A DNA stretch of 64,000 nucleotides from an uncultured Sedimentitalea sp. Its GTDB lineage: Bacteria > Pseudomonadota > Alphaproteobacteria > Rhodobacterales > Rhodobacteraceae. Positions 41,145 through 52,330 of this stretch are shown here, in pieces. The translations under genes were made by a program, and so were the position numbers. How positions within the stretch are numbered: the first letter of the stretch is position 1; the number at the start of each line of letters is the position of its first letter. The notes below the pieces were generated by a model. It was not told the origin of the DNA and did no database searches. It was given only the letters and a program-made list of their open reading frames with translations. The stretch is taken from positions 124,001-188,000 of the forward strand of contig CANNGH010000001.1 of assembly GCA_947504115.1 (NCBI GenBank), read 5' to 3'.

Positions 41145-41849
41145 TTACGCCTCCTCACGCTTGCGGGTGGTGCGCTGTTCGATGCGCTTTTCATGGTCCC
41201 CCTGAATCAGGCGATGCACATAGATGCCGGGCAGGTGGATGCAGTCGGGATCAAGGCTGCCACGCGGCACGATTTCCTCGACCTCGGCCACGCAGATACG
41301 TCCGGACATCGCCGCAGGCGGGTTGAAGTTGCGCGCGGTCTTGCGGAACACCAGATTGCCGGTGTCGTCGGCCTTCCAGGCCTTGACGATGGACAGGTCG
41401 GCGACGATCCCGCGTTCCAGAATGTAGGTTTCGCCGTCGAAATCCTTGTGCTCCTTGCCCTCGGCGATCTGCGTGCCGACGCCGGTCTTCGTGTAGAAAC
41501 CGGGAATGCCGCTGCCGCCGGCGCGCATACGCTCGGCCAGGGTGCCCTGGGGATTGAACTCCAGCTCCAACTCGCCGCTCAGGTACTGGCGCATGAATTC
41601 GGCGTTCTCGCCCACATAGGAGGAGATCATCTTTTTCACCTGCCGTGTCTGCAGCAGCACGCCCAGCCCGAAATCGTCCACGCCGGCATTGTTCGACGCG
41701 ACGGTCAGATTCTTGGTTCCCGCATCGCGGATCGCCGCGATCAGCAGTTCGGGAATGCCGCTGAGCCCGAAGCCACCGGCGGAGATCAGCATGCCGTCAT
41801 GCAGCAGCCCGTCCAGCGCATCGGCGGCGGTGCCATAGACCTTCTTCAT
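41145..41849 (-). CDS. scoA: 3-oxoacid CoA-transferase subunit A
   Basis: A 234-residue alpha subunit. The family pattern [19 protein letters not shown] is at about residues 22-40, and [14 protein letters not shown] follows. The ATG at 41849 has a GGGAG site and is preferred over the upstream open frame to 41894. Position next to scoB fixes the heteromeric enzyme. The specific CoA donor is inferred. Confidence 0.93.
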   Translation of the reverse strand: MKKVYGTAADALDGLLHDGMLISAGGFGLSGIPELLIAAIRDAGTKNLTVASNNAGVDDFGLGVLLQTRQVKKMISSYVGENAEFMRQYLSGELELEFNPQGTLAERMRAGGSGIPGFYTKTGVGTQIAEGKEHKDFDGETYILERGIVADLSIVKAWKADDTGNLVFRKTARNFNPPAAMSGRICVAEVEEIVPRGSLDPDCIHLPGIYVHRLIQGDHEKRIEQRTTRKREEA

Positions 41850-41949
41850 GGAAAACTCCCTAAATACGCGGTTGGCTCGGTTGTGCCGCCGCACCCGCGC
41901 AGAGTCAACCGGACATGGACGCGCCGCCCGGCGTGACAGGCCGCGCGCA

Positions 41950-44559
41950 TCACGTGTCGGCTGCTTTCTTGGTGGCTTTGCTCGAAGTTGTCTTTTTCGC
42001 GGCCGTCTTCTTTGTGGCGGTTTTTTTCGCGGCGGGTCTCTTCTTGCCCGACTTGGCGGCCTTTTCGGCGATCAGTTCCACCGCCGTTTCCATGCTCACA
42101 TCCTCGGGTGACGTGTCCTTGGGCAGGGTGGCGTTGATCTTCTCCCACTTCACATAGGGGCCGTATTTGCCCTCCATGATGTTGACCGCGCCGCCAGCTT
42201 CGGGATGTTCGCCCAGTTCGCGCAGCGGCTTGGCCGTCTTGCCGCGTCCGCCCCGGCTGGCCACTTTCTCGGCCAGAAGCTGCACGGCCCGGTTCATGCC
42301 GACGGTGAACACCTCGTCGATGCTCTCCAGATTGGCATTGGTGCCGCCGCGTTCGGATGTGCTTTCGGCGTGTTTCAGGTAAGGCCCGTAGCGACCGATA
42401 TTGGACCAGATCATCACCCCATCCTCGGGATGCGGGCCGATCGGGCGGGGCAGGGACAGCAGCATCAGCGCGCGCTCCAGTTCCAGTTCCTCCGGCGCCC
42501 AATCCTTGGGGATCGACTGGCGGGGCGGTTTCTTGTTGTCCTCGGTCACCTCGCCGCGCTGCACATAGGGGCCGAAACGGCCCTTGAATACGCGGATCGG
42601 ATCGCCGGCATCGTGGCCCAGCAATTTGCCCTCGGGGGGGATCGCGCTGTCTTCTTCCATGCCCGGCGGGCCGAAAGGACGCGTATAGCGGCATTCGGGA
42701 TAGTTCGAACAGCCGATGAACGCCCCGCCCGAGCGCGCGGTGCGCATGCTCAGCCGGCCCGCGCCGCAATGCGGACACAGGCGCGGATCGCTGCCGTCCT
42801 CGGTCGGCGGGAACAGGTGCGGTTCCAGCACCTCGTTGATCTTTTCCAGAACGTCGGTGATGCGCAATTCGCTGGTTTCGGCGATCGCGGCGGAAAAATC
42901 GCGCCAGAACCGGGCCAGAACCTCTTTGTAATCCTCGTCGCCGGCGCTGATATGATCGAGCTGGTTTTCAAGTGCGGCGGTGAAATCGTAACCGACATAG
43001 CGGCGGAAATAGTTCTCCAGGAACGCCGTGACCAACCGGCCCTTGTCCTCGGGAATCAGGCGGTTCTTGTCCTTGCGCACATAGCCGCGATCCTGAATCG
43101 TGGTCACGATGCTGGCATAGGTCGAAGGGCGGCCGATGCCCAGTTCCTCCATTTTCTTGACCAGCGTCGCCTCGGTATAGCGCGGCGGCGGCTGGGTGAA
43201 ATGCTGCTCGGGCGTCACGCCACGCTTGGTCGCGTCTTCGCCTTGCGAGATCTGCGGCAGGCGCTTGTCGTCGTCGTCCACAACGGCATCGTCGCGCCCT
43301 TCCTCATAGACGCGCAGAAAGCCGTCGAACAGCATCACCTGCCCGTTGGCACGCAGTTCGATCTGCCCGTCGCGGCTGGCGATGTCGATGGTGGTGCGCT
43401 CCATCCGGGCGCTTTCCATCTGGCAGGCCAGCGTGCGCTTCCAGATCAGGTCATACAGCTTGCGCTGATCCGCGTCCGACAGGTTCAGCGCTTCGGCATC
43501 GCGCGTCATGTCGGTGGGGCGGATGCATTCATGCGCCTCTTGCGCGTTCTTGGCCTTGTTCTTGTAGATCCGGGGCGATTTCGGCACGTAATCGGCGCCG
43601 AAACGATCCTTGATCGCGTCGCGGGCCGCGCTGACGGCCTCGGGCACCATGTCGATGCCGTCCGTTCGCATATAGGTAATGTGCCCGGCCTCATACAGCC
43701 GTTGCGCCGCGCTCATGGTCTGGCGCGCGCCCATGCCGAACTTGCGGCTGGCCTCCTGTTGCAGGGTCGAGGTCATGAAGGGCGCGGCGGGATTGCGGCT
43801 GGCCGGTTTCGCCTCGACCGATTTCACCGTCAGGTCGCGGCTGGTGATCGCCTGCACCGCCAGTTCGGCCTGGGTTTCGTTCTCGATGTCGTAGCGCTCC
43901 AGCTTCTTGCCCGCCAGAACCGTCAGCCGCGCCTCGTATTCCTGCCCGCGCGGTGTTGCCAGCACCGCCTTGACGGTCCAGTATTCGCGGGCACGGAACG
44001 CCTCGATCTCCATCTCGCGCTCGACGATCAGGCGCAGCGTGACCGATTGCACCCGTCCCGCCGATTTGGCGCCCGGCAGCTTGCGCCAGAGCACGGGCGA
44101 GAGGTTGAACCCGACCAGATAATCCAGCGCGCGGCGGGCGAGATACGCCTCGACCAGCGGCATGTCGACCTGGCGCGGGTTTGCCATCGCCTTGGCCACC
44201 GCATCCTTGGTGATCGCGTTGAAGGTCACGCGCGACACCGGCGTGTCCTTCTTGATCGAACGGCGCTTGGTCAGCGCCTCCTGCAGGTGCCAGCTGATCG
44301 CCTCGCCCTCGCGGTCGGGGTCAGTCGCGAGGATCAGTTCGCCGTCCTCGGCCAGTGCGTCGGCGATCGCCTTTACGTGTTTCTTGCTGTCGCTGGCGAT
44401 CTCCCATTTCATGTCGAAATCCTGATCGGGATCGACCGAGCCGTCCTTGGGCGGCAGGTCGCGCACATGCCCGTAGGATGCCAGAACCGTGTAACCGGGG
44501 CCGAGATACTTGTTGATGGTCTTGGCCTTGGCCGGGGATTCTACAACGACAACGGGCAT
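41950..44559 (-). CDS. topA: DNA topoisomerase I
   Basis: An 869-residue type IA topoisomerase that relaxes negative supercoils. The N-terminal Toprim domain ([19 protein letters not shown]), the active-site tyrosine in [11 protein letters not shown], and a C4 zinc-ribbon (CPHCG with GCSNYPEC) are visible, followed by topoisomerase C-terminal repeats ([36 protein letters not shown]). The C-terminus is a Lys/Ala/Thr-rich tail of about 45 residues that would bind DNA. Full length for the family in Rhodobacterales. Confidence 0.96.
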   Translation of the reverse strand: MPVVVVESPAKAKTINKYLGPGYTVLASYGHVRDLPPKDGSVDPDQDFDMKWEIASDSKKHVKAIADALAEDGELILATDPDREGEAISWHLQEALTKRRSIKKDTPVSRVTFNAITKDAVAKAMANPRQVDMPLVEAYLARRALDYLVGFNLSPVLWRKLPGAKSAGRVQSVTLRLIVEREMEIEAFRAREYWTVKAVLATPRGQEYEARLTVLAGKKLERYDIENETQAELAVQAITSRDLTVKSVEAKPASRNPAAPFMTSTLQQEASRKFGMGARQTMSAAQRLYEAGHITYMRTDGIDMVPEAVSAARDAIKDRFGADYVPKSPRIYKNKAKNAQEAHECIRPTDMTRDAEALNLSDADQRKLYDLIWKRTLACQMESARMERTTIDIASRDGQIELRANGQVMLFDGFLRVYEEGRDDAVVDDDDKRLPQISQGEDATKRGVTPEQHFTQPPPRYTEATLVKKMEELGIGRPSTYASIVTTIQDRGYVRKDKNRLIPEDKGRLVTAFLENYFRRYVGYDFTAALENQLDHISAGDEDYKEVLARFWRDFSAAIAETSELRITDVLEKINEVLEPHLFPPTEDGSDPRLCPHCGAGRLSMRTARSGGAFIGCSNYPECRYTRPFGPPGMEEDSAIPPEGKLLGHDAGDPIRVFKGRFGPYVQRGEVTEDNKKPPRQSIPKDWAPEELELERALMLLSLPRPIGPHPEDGVMIWSNIGRYGPYLKHAESTSERGGTNANLESIDEVFTVGMNRAVQLLAEKVASRGGRGKTAKPLRELGEHPEAGGAVNIMEGKYGPYVKWEKINATLPKDTSPEDVSMETAVELIAEKAAKSGKKRPAAKKTATKKTAAKKTTSSKATKKAADT

Positions 44560-44739
44560 TTAGGGGCAAACCTCCTGCGGCGGAACTGGCGCGCTCTATG
44601 GCGGGGCAACATGTGGGGGGCAAGGCCGGAATGTCAATGCGTCGGATTTTACGCACCGATTTTCGACGGATTCCGGGCGGATCTCCCGGCGCTGCCCTTA
44701 TGTCGGAAATGGCGGGACGCCGCTCCGACCGTCAGAGGT

Positions 44740-45897
44740 TCACTTGCTCAGCGACAGAAGACCGCCGGGCTGGCGCAGGATCTTTCCGTCGATCTCGAGG
44801 TCGACCAGCATCGGCCCGACCCGCCCCGCCGGTAAGGACAGATCGCGGATCAACTGATCCTCGGCGACCGGCGACGGGCCGAGCCGCGACAGGATCTGCT
44901 GGTGCAGCGCGGCGGTTTCGCGCAGGCCGCGCTTTTGCGGCGGTGGCGGCGGCAAGGTTTCCGGCGCGGGCAGATCCGCCAGCAGATCGCGCTGCACCGG
45001 CGCGCGGGCGGGCAGGGCGGCGATCACGTCGGCGGCATTGCGCACCAGTTGCGCGCCGTCGCGGATCAGCATGTTGCACCCGGCGGCACGGGCATCGAAG
45101 GGATGGCCCGGAACCGCCAGCACATCGCGTCCCTGATCCAGCGCATCGCGCGCGGTGATCAGACTGCCGGACTTCGCCGCGGCTTCGACCACGACGACGG
45201 CTTGCGCAAGTCCCGAAATGATGCGGTTCCGGCGCGGAAAATGGCGGGCTTGCGGCGTCATGCCCATCGGCTGCTCCGACAGGATCACGCCCTTGCGCGC
45301 GATATCGTGGGTCAGGTTGGCGTTTTCTGCCGGATAGATCGTATCGACACCCCCCGCCAGCACGGCGACGGTGCCGGTGTCCAGCGCGGCCAGGTGCGCC
45401 GCTGTATCGACGCCCCGCGCCAGACCGGACACCACGACATACCCCTCGCCGCCCAGTTCCTGCGCCAGACTGCGCGCCATCCGCGTGCCCAGCGACGAGG
45501 CGTTGCGCGCGCCGACCAGCGCGAGCATCGGGCGCGAAAGCAAGGCCGGATCGCCGATCGCCCAGAGCAGCGGCGGCGCGTCGGCGATATCGGCCAGCGC
45601 CTGCGGGTAATGTTCGTCGCCACGGCATATCAGGCGCGCTCCGGCGGCTTTTGCGGCCTTGAGTTCGGCGTGAATGACACCCGGCGGGCAAACCTCATAG
45701 CGTTCGACACCGGCGGCGCGCGCGATGTCTGGCAGCGCCTCCAGCGCCTTCTGCGCGGTGCCGTGATCGTTCAGCAGGCGGTGAAACGTGGCCACTCCCA
45801 CCCGGCGCGAGCGCAACAGGCGAAGCCACGAAAACCGATCCTCTTCCGTGGTGGGTGGGAGTTTGGGGTGAGTGGAAGAAAACTGTTCCTCGGTCAT
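44740..45897 (-). CDS. dprA: DNA processing protein DprA
   Basis: A 385-residue protein that loads RecA onto incoming single-stranded DNA in natural transformation. An N-terminal helical region (residues about 18-90) leads into the Rossmann-like domain (LVGARNASSLGTRMARSL, VVVSGLARGVDTAAH, VLAGGVDTIYPAEN). A C-terminal winged-helix domain covers the last 65 residues. The ATG at 45897 has a GGAG site 7 bases upstream. Confidence 0.94.
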   Translation of the reverse strand: MTEEQFSSTHPKLPPTTEEDRFSWLRLLRSRRVGVATFHRLLNDHGTAQKALEALPDIARAAGVERYEVCPPGVIHAELKAAKAAGARLICRGDEHYPQALADIADAPPLLWAIGDPALLSRPMLALVGARNASSLGTRMARSLAQELGGEGYVVVSGLARGVDTAAHLAALDTGTVAVLAGGVDTIYPAENANLTHDIARKGVILSEQPMGMTPQARHFPRRNRIISGLAQAVVVVEAAAKSGSLITARDALDQGRDVLAVPGHPFDARAAGCNMLIRDGAQLVRNAADVIAALPARAPVQRDLLADLPAPETLPPPPPQKRGLRETAALHQQILSRLGPSPVAEDQLIRDLSLPAGRVGPMLVDLEIDGKILRQPGGLLSLSK

Positions 45898-46022
45898 CCG
45901 TCGCTCCGCCTGATTGCAGAATCAGGTTTAGGAGAACCGGGTTAACGAAGCATGAACGCCCATGGAACCCGCCCCGCCTTTTGCGGTTGGTCGGTGAAGC
46001 TCGCAATCGGAGGCGCTTTGCC

Positions 46023-46442
46023 ATCAAAACCCGGAACATCGCCGCCATTGCCGTCACAGCCCTTACCGCAAGCGCGACCTTGGCCGAGGATGCAGCAAAC
46101 ATGATCCAGACCGACGGCATCGGCATCCGGGACAACACGGTCGTCTTTCCGAGGGTGAAGGCGGCCCAGAACGGTTACGTCGTGATCCACGCCACCAGGG
46201 ATGGCAAGATCGTGGCCCCGGCCTCGGTCGCCCATACCGCCATCGCGCAGGGCGAGAACAGGGGTGTGGTGATGGACATGGGATCGGAGTTCAAGGACTC
46301 CACGCCCTACATCGCGATGCTCCATGCCGAGACCAACGGCAATGACACCTACGATTTCGCCGAAGGCAGCACGGATGTGGATACGCCGGTGACAGAGGGC
46401 GACAAGATCGTGACCGTGCCCTTCGATAGCGGTGACATGTAA
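46023..46442 (+). CDS. Small exported protein (DUF7282-like) with an unclear start
   Basis: A secreted protein of unknown function. After a signal peptide-like stretch (KTRNIAAIAVTALTASATLAED), the mature part has a beta-rich pattern (VVFPRVKAAQNGYVVIHATRDGKIVAP, YIAMLHAETNGNDTYDFAEG) like the DUF7282 family. The best ribosome binding site, CGGAGG at 46008-46013, lies 9 bases before an ATC codon at 46023, exactly where the signal peptide should begin. No in-frame ATG fits: the nearest is at 45855 and overlaps dprA. A TTG at 45987 is the other option. The start at 46023 is my choice on spacing only. Confidence 0.65.
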   Translation: MKTRNIAAIAVTALTASATLAEDAANMIQTDGIGIRDNTVVFPRVKAAQNGYVVIHATRDGKIVAPASVAHTAIAQGENRGVVMDMGSEFKDSTPYIAMLHAETNGNDTYDFAEGSTDVDTPVTEGDKIVTVPFDSGDM

Positions 46443-46493
46443 GCCGCCATCGCGCGCACGGCTCACGAAAGCCTTTTCCATTGGGGGTTGCGG

Positions 46494-47918
<1,425 letters not shown>

Positions 47919-47936
47919 CTGGCAAAGCCTCGCAAT

Positions 47937-47950
47937 TTGATCTAAATCAA
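47937..47950. promoter_or_regulatory. FNR-type operator between tldD and ctaC
   Basis: TTGATCTAAATCAA is a perfect TTGAT-N4-ATCAA palindrome, the FNR/FnrL consensus. It sits 19 bases upstream of the tldD start and 150 bases upstream of ctaC. The distance suits control of the cytochrome oxidase operon better than activation of tldD; whether it represses or activates cannot be told. Confidence 0.75.
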
Positions 47951-48099
47951 AAAAAGCGTCTGTTTGACGCAATCAGAACTCTTTATCTGATGCGCAGAAC
48001 ATGATTATTAAAGAGACCAATGACAACGGGGTGTTCACGTTTTGTGAATCTGCCCGGTTCGGACCAGAGACCAACGCGATCAACCGATCAGGACACAAA

Positions 48100-48969
48100 A
48101 TGAAGCACGCTTTCACGTTTTCCGCGCTCCTCGCCGCCTTTGGCGCCCTGCCTGCGATGGCTCAGGACGGGCTTGATATCATCGGCAAGCCGGAGCAGGG
48201 CGCGATGGGGTTCCAACCGGCCGCGACCGAACTGGCCCGCGACCAGCAATGGCTGGACTGGATGATTCTGGTGATCATCACGGCGATCTGTGTCCTTGTG
48301 ACGGTCCTGCTGATCTACGCGATCATACGCTACAACCGCCGCATGAACCCGAATCCCGCCCGCTTTACGCACAATTCGCCGCTGGAGATCGCCTGGACGG
48401 TCGTGCCGATCGTGATTCTGATCTTCATCGGCGCGTTCTCGCTGCCGGTTCTGTTCAAGCAGCAGGAGATCCCCGAGGCGGACATCACGATCAAGGTGAT
48501 CGGCAACCAGTGGTACTGGACCTATGAATATGTCGATCACGATTTCGGCTTTGACAGCTTCATGATCGGGCAGGGATCGAAGACCCTGACGGACGAGGTG
48601 GCGGCGGAACTGCAAGAGGCCGGATACGGCCGCGACGAATTCCTGCTGGCGACCGATACCGCGGTGGTCGTGCCCGTAGGCAAGACCATCGTGATGCAGG
48701 TAACCGGTGCCGATGTGATCCATTCCTGGACCGTTCCGGCGTTCGGCGTGAAACAGGACGCGGTGCCCGGCCGTCTGGCGGAACTGTGGTTCTCGGTGGA
48801 CGAGGAAGGCGTGTATTTCGGCCAGTGTTCCGAGCTTTGCGGCAAGGATCACGCCTATATGCCGATCACGGTCAAGGCGGTCAGCCAGGAGGCTTACGAT
48901 GCATGGCTGGATGAAACGATCGAGGAATATGCCGGCACGCCGCGCAACGTGACGGTGGCGGCGAAGTGA
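48100..48969 (+). CDS. ctaC: Cytochrome c oxidase subunit II
   Basis: A 289-residue subunit of the aa3-type oxidase. A signal peptide ends at about residue 19 (AMAQD), two membrane helices follow (about 45-70 and 90-112), and the CuA site is [13 protein letters not shown] (Cys-x3-Cys-x3-His-x2-Met) with an upstream His in VIHSWTVP. A loop insert (about 153-185) is typical of alphaproteobacterial enzymes. The ATG at 48100 has an AGGA site. First gene of the cta cluster; subunit I is not here. Confidence 0.96.
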   Translation: MKHAFTFSALLAAFGALPAMAQDGLDIIGKPEQGAMGFQPAATELARDQQWLDWMILVIITAICVLVTVLLIYAIIRYNRRMNPNPARFTHNSPLEIAWTVVPIVILIFIGAFSLPVLFKQQEIPEADITIKVIGNQWYWTYEYVDHDFGFDSFMIGQGSKTLTDEVAAELQEAGYGRDEFLLATDTAVVVPVGKTIVMQVTGADVIHSWTVPAFGVKQDAVPGRLAELWFSVDEEGVYFGQCSELCGKDHAYMPITVKAVSQEAYDAWLDETIEEYAGTPRNVTVAAK

Positions 48970-48977
48970 CAGCGGGC

Positions 48978-49001
48978 GGCGGGGTGAACCCCGCCCTACG
49001 C
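48978..49001 (+). repeat. Palindromic intergenic repeat, copy 1
   Basis: GGCGGGGTGAACCCCGCC plus six more bases (CTACGC), just after the ctaC stop. It folds as a 7-base stem with a TGAA loop. The same 24 bases occur in reverse orientation at 57867-57890. It looks like a REP-type dispersed element; short CTACG-tailed repeats of this kind are common between Rhodobacterales genes. Confidence 0.7.
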
Positions 49002-49023
49002 CGGACGTCGGAAGGGGGGCGAT

Positions 49024-49965
49024 ATGAGCGACATCGGCTATAATTCCGGCATCCGGGAGGACGAGGCGCAGTTCGGCGATTTCTTCGAACTGCTCAAACC
49101 GCGCGTGATGTCGCTGGTGGTGTTCACCGCCTTTGTCGGCCTGATCGCCGCACCGGTGCCGGTGCATCCGCTGATCGGGTTCTGCGCCATCCTGTTCATC
49201 GCGCTGGGCGGCGGGGCTTCGGGCGCGCTGAACATGTGGTGGGACGCGGATATCGACAAGATCATGCGCCGCACCCGCAATCGGCCGATTCCCGCGGGCA
49301 AGATCAGCGGGCAGGACGCGATGGCGCTGGGGTTGGCGCTTGCGGGTCTGTCGGTGATGATGCTGAGCCTTGCCACCAACCTCGCGGCGGGGGCTATGCT
49401 GGCCTTCACCATCTTCTTCTACGCCGTGGTCTATTCCATGTGGCTGAAGCGCGCGACGCCGCAGAACATCGTGATCGGCGGCGCGGCGGGGGCATTCCCG
49501 CCGGTGATCGGCTGGCTGGCCGCCACCGGAACCATGGCGATCGAGCCGTGGTTGATGTTCGCGCTGATATTCATGTGGACGCCGCCGCATTTCTGGGCGC
49601 TGGCGCTGTTCATGCGCAACGATTACGACGATGCCGGCGTGCCGATGCTGACGGTGACGCATGGCCGCCCATCCACGCGGCGGCACATCCTGGCCTATAC
49701 CGGGCTGCTGGCGCTGCTGGCGGTCGCGGCGGCCTTTACCGGTATCGGGGGTCCGATCTATCTGGCGGTGGCCGTGGTGATGAATCTGGCCTTCCTGCGC
49801 GGTGCGCTGCGCATCTGGCGCCGGGACGAGACAATGGCCGAGGCTGACAATTACGCCGCCGAGCGCGCGTTTTTCAAGCTGTCGCTGCTGTACCTGTTCC
49901 TGCATTTCGGCGCGATTCTGGCCGAGGCCGTGCTGAAGCCCTGGGGCTTGGGCGGCTGGGCATGA
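49024..49965 (+). CDS. ctaB: Protoheme IX farnesyltransferase (heme O synthase)
   Basis: A 313-residue membrane prenyltransferase that converts heme b to heme O on the way to heme A. The substrate-binding Asp-rich motif is in [19 protein letters not shown], and the second is in [11 protein letters not shown]. About nine hydrophobic segments are visible. It follows ctaC and the palindromic repeat and overlaps the next small gene by 4 bases. Confidence 0.95.
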   Translation: MSDIGYNSGIREDEAQFGDFFELLKPRVMSLVVFTAFVGLIAAPVPVHPLIGFCAILFIALGGGASGALNMWWDADIDKIMRRTRNRPIPAGKISGQDAMALGLALAGLSVMMLSLATNLAAGAMLAFTIFFYAVVYSMWLKRATPQNIVIGGAAGAFPPVIGWLAATGTMAIEPWLMFALIFMWTPPHFWALALFMRNDYDDAGVPMLTVTHGRPSTRRHILAYTGLLALLAVAAAFTGIGGPIYLAVAVVMNLAFLRGALRIWRRDETMAEADNYAAERAFFKLSLLYLFLHFGAILAEAVLKPWGLGGWA

Positions 49966-50129
49966 GCTTTCAGAAAACCACGCATGAGTTGCATAAGCGC
50001 CGTCTTGGCCGCAATATCGGGGTCGGACTGGTGCTGGCCGGGCTAATCGCGATCGTGTTCGGGTTGACGGTAGTGAAGGTCACCAATGGCGCGTTCGAGC
50101 CGCCGCGCACAGAGCAGGGGGGTGAATGA
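49962..50129 (+). CDS. Small single-span protein of the cta cluster (CoxF-like)
   Basis: A 55-residue protein beginning [20 protein letters not shown] with one membrane helix (about residues 19-42) and a short hydrophilic tail. It overlaps ctaB and ctaG by 4 bases each. The position between ctaB and ctaG matches the small ORF of Paracoccus/Rhodobacter cta clusters thought to be an assembly factor for the oxidase. The function is not proven. Confidence 0.85.
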   Translation: MSFQKTTHELHKRRLGRNIGVGLVLAGLIAIVFGLTVVKVTNGAFEPPRTEQGGE

Positions 50130-50695
50130 TCATGAAGGGATCGCAGAAAACTCTTTTCGGGTTGATCGGTGTCGTCGTGTTCATGGGCGGAATGGCCTGG
50201 GCCGCCGTGCCGTTCTACGACTGGTTCTGCCGTGTCACCGGGTTTTCCGGCACCACGGGTGTGGCCGTCGCCGGGTCGGACGAGGTCCTGGATCAGACCA
50301 TCAAGATCCGCTTTGACGGATCGCTCGACCGCGACATGCCCTGGACCTTCAAACCCGTCGAGCGGCAGATGGAGCTGCGCATCGGCGAGACGGGGCTGGC
50401 ATTCTACGAGGCTTACAACCCGACCGACCGCCCCATCGCCGGCTCGGCAAGCTACAACGTCTATCCGTACGAGGCGGGCGGCTTTTTCACCAAGATCGAC
50501 TGTTTCTGCTTTGAGCAGCAGGTCTTGCAGCCAGGCGAACGGGTGCAGATGCCGGTGACATTCTACGTCGACCCCGAAATCGTGACGGACCGGAACGCGA
50601 AATACGTGAAGGCGATCACGCTTTCCTATACATTCTACGAGATCGACCTGCCCGAGGGCTATGCCGCCCTGGATCAGGACGAAGAGCAACTGTGA
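50126..50695 (+). CDS. ctaG: CtaG/Cox11 copper chaperone for cytochrome oxidase
   Basis: A 189-residue membrane-anchored protein that delivers CuB to subunit I. An N-terminal helix (about 10-30) is followed by a periplasmic beta-domain with the copper-binding CFCF motif ([10 protein letters not shown], about residues 127-136). It could begin at the ATG at 50126 or the ATG at 50132. The gap to ctaE is 34 bases. Confidence 0.94.
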   Translation: MIMKGSQKTLFGLIGVVVFMGGMAWAAVPFYDWFCRVTGFSGTTGVAVAGSDEVLDQTIKIRFDGSLDRDMPWTFKPVERQMELRIGETGLAFYEAYNPTDRPIAGSASYNVYPYEAGGFFTKIDCFCFEQQVLQPGERVQMPVTFYVDPEIVTDRNAKYVKAITLSYTFYEIDLPEGYAALDQDEEQL

Positions 50696-50729
50696 ACAAG
50701 AAGCGCCGCAAGGTGAGGGACAACTGAAC

Positions 50730-51545
50730 ATGGCACAAGCGAAAACCCACGATTATCATATTCTCGCCCCGTCGATCTGGCCGATTATCGGCGCGATCGC
50801 CGGATTTGCGCTGCTGTTCGGCGGCGTGCTGTGGATGCACTCCGTCACACCCTGGCTGTTCTGGGCCGGCTTTGTGGGCGTGCTTTATACCATGTTCGCC
50901 TGGTGGTCCGAGGTCGTGCAGGAAAGCCGCATCGGCGATCACACACCGGTCGTGCGCATCGGCCTGCGCTATGGCATCATCCTGTTCATCACGTCCGAGG
51001 TGATGTTCTTTTTCGCGTGGTTCTGGTCCTTCTTCAAACACGCGCTTTATCCGATGCAGGAATATCCCGGCACCGAATATGTGCAGCCGGAAATCTTCGC
51101 GGTCGACGCGTTTCACCTGCCATTGATCAACACGCTGGTGCTGCTGCTGTCGGGCTGTGCCGTAACTTGGGCGCACCATGCTCTGGTGCACGAGAACAAC
51201 CGCCGGGATCTGATCACCGGTCTGGCGCTGGCGCTGGTGCTGGGCATCGCCTTTACCGCATTGCAGGCCTACGAATACCGGGAACTGCTGCTGCACCACG
51301 ACTGGACGTTCGGTGGCGATCAGTATTACTCCAACTTCTTCATGCTGACCGGCTTTCACGGTTTTCACGTGATCATCGGCACGATCTTCCTTGGCGTTTG
51401 CCTTGTGCGCGCGATCCAGGGGGATTTCAGTTCGGACCATCACGTCGGTTTCGAAGCTGCCGCCTGGTATTGGCACTTTGTCGATGTGGTCTGGCTGTTC
51501 CTGTTTTTCGCCGTCTACATCTGGGGCACGTCGGTGATGCTGTAA
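50730..51545 (+). CDS. ctaE: Cytochrome c oxidase subunit III
   Basis: A 271-residue subunit with seven membrane helices. Conserved stretches are [25 protein letters not shown] and [13 protein letters not shown] at the end. The ATG at 50730 starts [18 protein letters not shown]; the GGTGAGGGA site is upstream. The gene is followed by a strong terminator hairpin. Confidence 0.96.
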   Translation: MAQAKTHDYHILAPSIWPIIGAIAGFALLFGGVLWMHSVTPWLFWAGFVGVLYTMFAWWSEVVQESRIGDHTPVVRIGLRYGIILFITSEVMFFFAWFWSFFKHALYPMQEYPGTEYVQPEIFAVDAFHLPLINTLVLLLSGCAVTWAHHALVHENNRRDLITGLALALVLGIAFTALQAYEYRELLLHHDWTFGGDQYYSNFFMLTGFHGFHVIIGTIFLGVCLVRAIQGDFSSDHHVGFEAAAWYWHFVDVVWLFLFFAVYIWGTSVML

Positions 51546-51601
51546 CCGACGCAACAGGTCCGATTGCGGTTGAAAAACCGCTCCCATGACCTAACACAGG
51601 C

Positions 51602-51630
51602 AGGCGCGCGGACCACCGCGCGCCTTTGCT
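51602..51630 (+). terminator. Rho-independent terminator after ctaE
   Basis: A perfect 10-base stem (AGGCGCGCGG pairs with CCGCGCGCCT, loop ACCA, 51602-51625) followed by a T-rich TTGCT tract. It lies between ctaE and surf1, so surf1 is either read through at reduced level or has its own start just downstream. Confidence 0.8.
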
Positions 51631-51649
51631 TTCATCCAACCGGTTGTCC

Positions 51650-52330
51650 ATGCGCCGTATCCTTTTCCTGCTTGTCTTCGGAGTGACCGGAACCGCCATC
51701 CTGATCGGGCTGGGCGTCTGGCAGGTGAATCGGCTGGCATGGAAGCGCGACGTCGTGGCCGAGATCGAGCGCCGCATCGCCGCAGACCCGGTTGCGCTGC
51801 CCGCTCATCCCGATCCCGACGCCGACAAATACCTTCCGGTTCGGGTATCCGGGCGCATCGGGGACGAGGAACTGCACGTGCTGGTGTCGATCAAACGGAT
51901 CGGGCCGGGTTACCGCGTGATCGCTCCGTTCGAGACCGGGACGGGGCGGCGCATCCTGCTGGATCGCGGCTTTGTTCCGTCCGAAGAAAAGGATGCCGCG
52001 CGCAATGTCGGTGAAATGACCGTCACCGGCAATCTGCATTGGCCGCAGGAGATCGACGCCTACACGCCGGACACGGAATTCGACGCCAATATCTGGTATG
52101 CGCGCGACGTGCCGGCCATGGCGGCTGCTCTGGGAGCCGAGCCTGTCCTGCTGATCGCGCGCAGCGCGACCGGGCCGGATGTGACACCGCTGCCGGTGGA
52201 CACCCGCGGCATTCCCAACGATCACTTGCAATATGCCATCACCTGGTTTTCGCTGGCCCTGATCTGGGCCGCGATGACCGTCGCTTTCCTGTGGCGTCCA
52301 GGCGCCCGCAAGACAGGCCAAAGACAATGA
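51650..52330 (+). CDS. surf1: SURF1 family cytochrome oxidase assembly protein
   Basis: A 226-residue membrane protein that supports heme A insertion into subunit I. It has an N-terminal helix (residues about 3-22) and a C-terminal helix (about 199-217) around a periplasmic domain. Conserved pieces are IGLGVWQVNRLAWK, GPGYRVIAPFE and RRILLDRGFVP. The ATG at 51650 is chosen; a TTG at 51626 falls within the terminator T-tract and is unlikely. It overlaps thrC by 4 bases. Confidence 0.92.
   Translation: MRRILFLLVFGVTGTAILIGLGVWQVNRLAWKRDVVAEIERRIAADPVALPAHPDPDADKYLPVRVSGRIGDEELHVLVSIKRIGPGYRVIAPFETGTGRRILLDRGFVPSEEKDAARNVGEMTVTGNLHWPQEIDAYTPDTEFDANIWYARDVPAMAAALGAEPVLLIARSATGPDVTPLPVDTRGIPNDHLQYAITWFSLALIWAAMTVAFLWRPGARKTGQRQ

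Noticed and set aside
42205-44835. 876-codon plus-strand frame opposite topA
   Set aside because: Antisense shadow; topA on the minus strand has all family motifs.
48088-49905. 605-codon minus-strand frame opposite ctaC and ctaB
   Set aside because: Antisense shadow rich in Arg, His and Gln; the plus-strand genes are certain.
50692-50727. An 11-codon frame (GTG start) between ctaG and ctaE
   Set aside because: Too short and without ribosome binding site; the GGTGAGGGA inside it is the ctaE site.
51626-51628. TTG as start of surf1
   Set aside because: It lies in the T-tract of the ctaE terminator and has no ribosome binding site; the ATG at 51650 gives the normal N-terminal helix.
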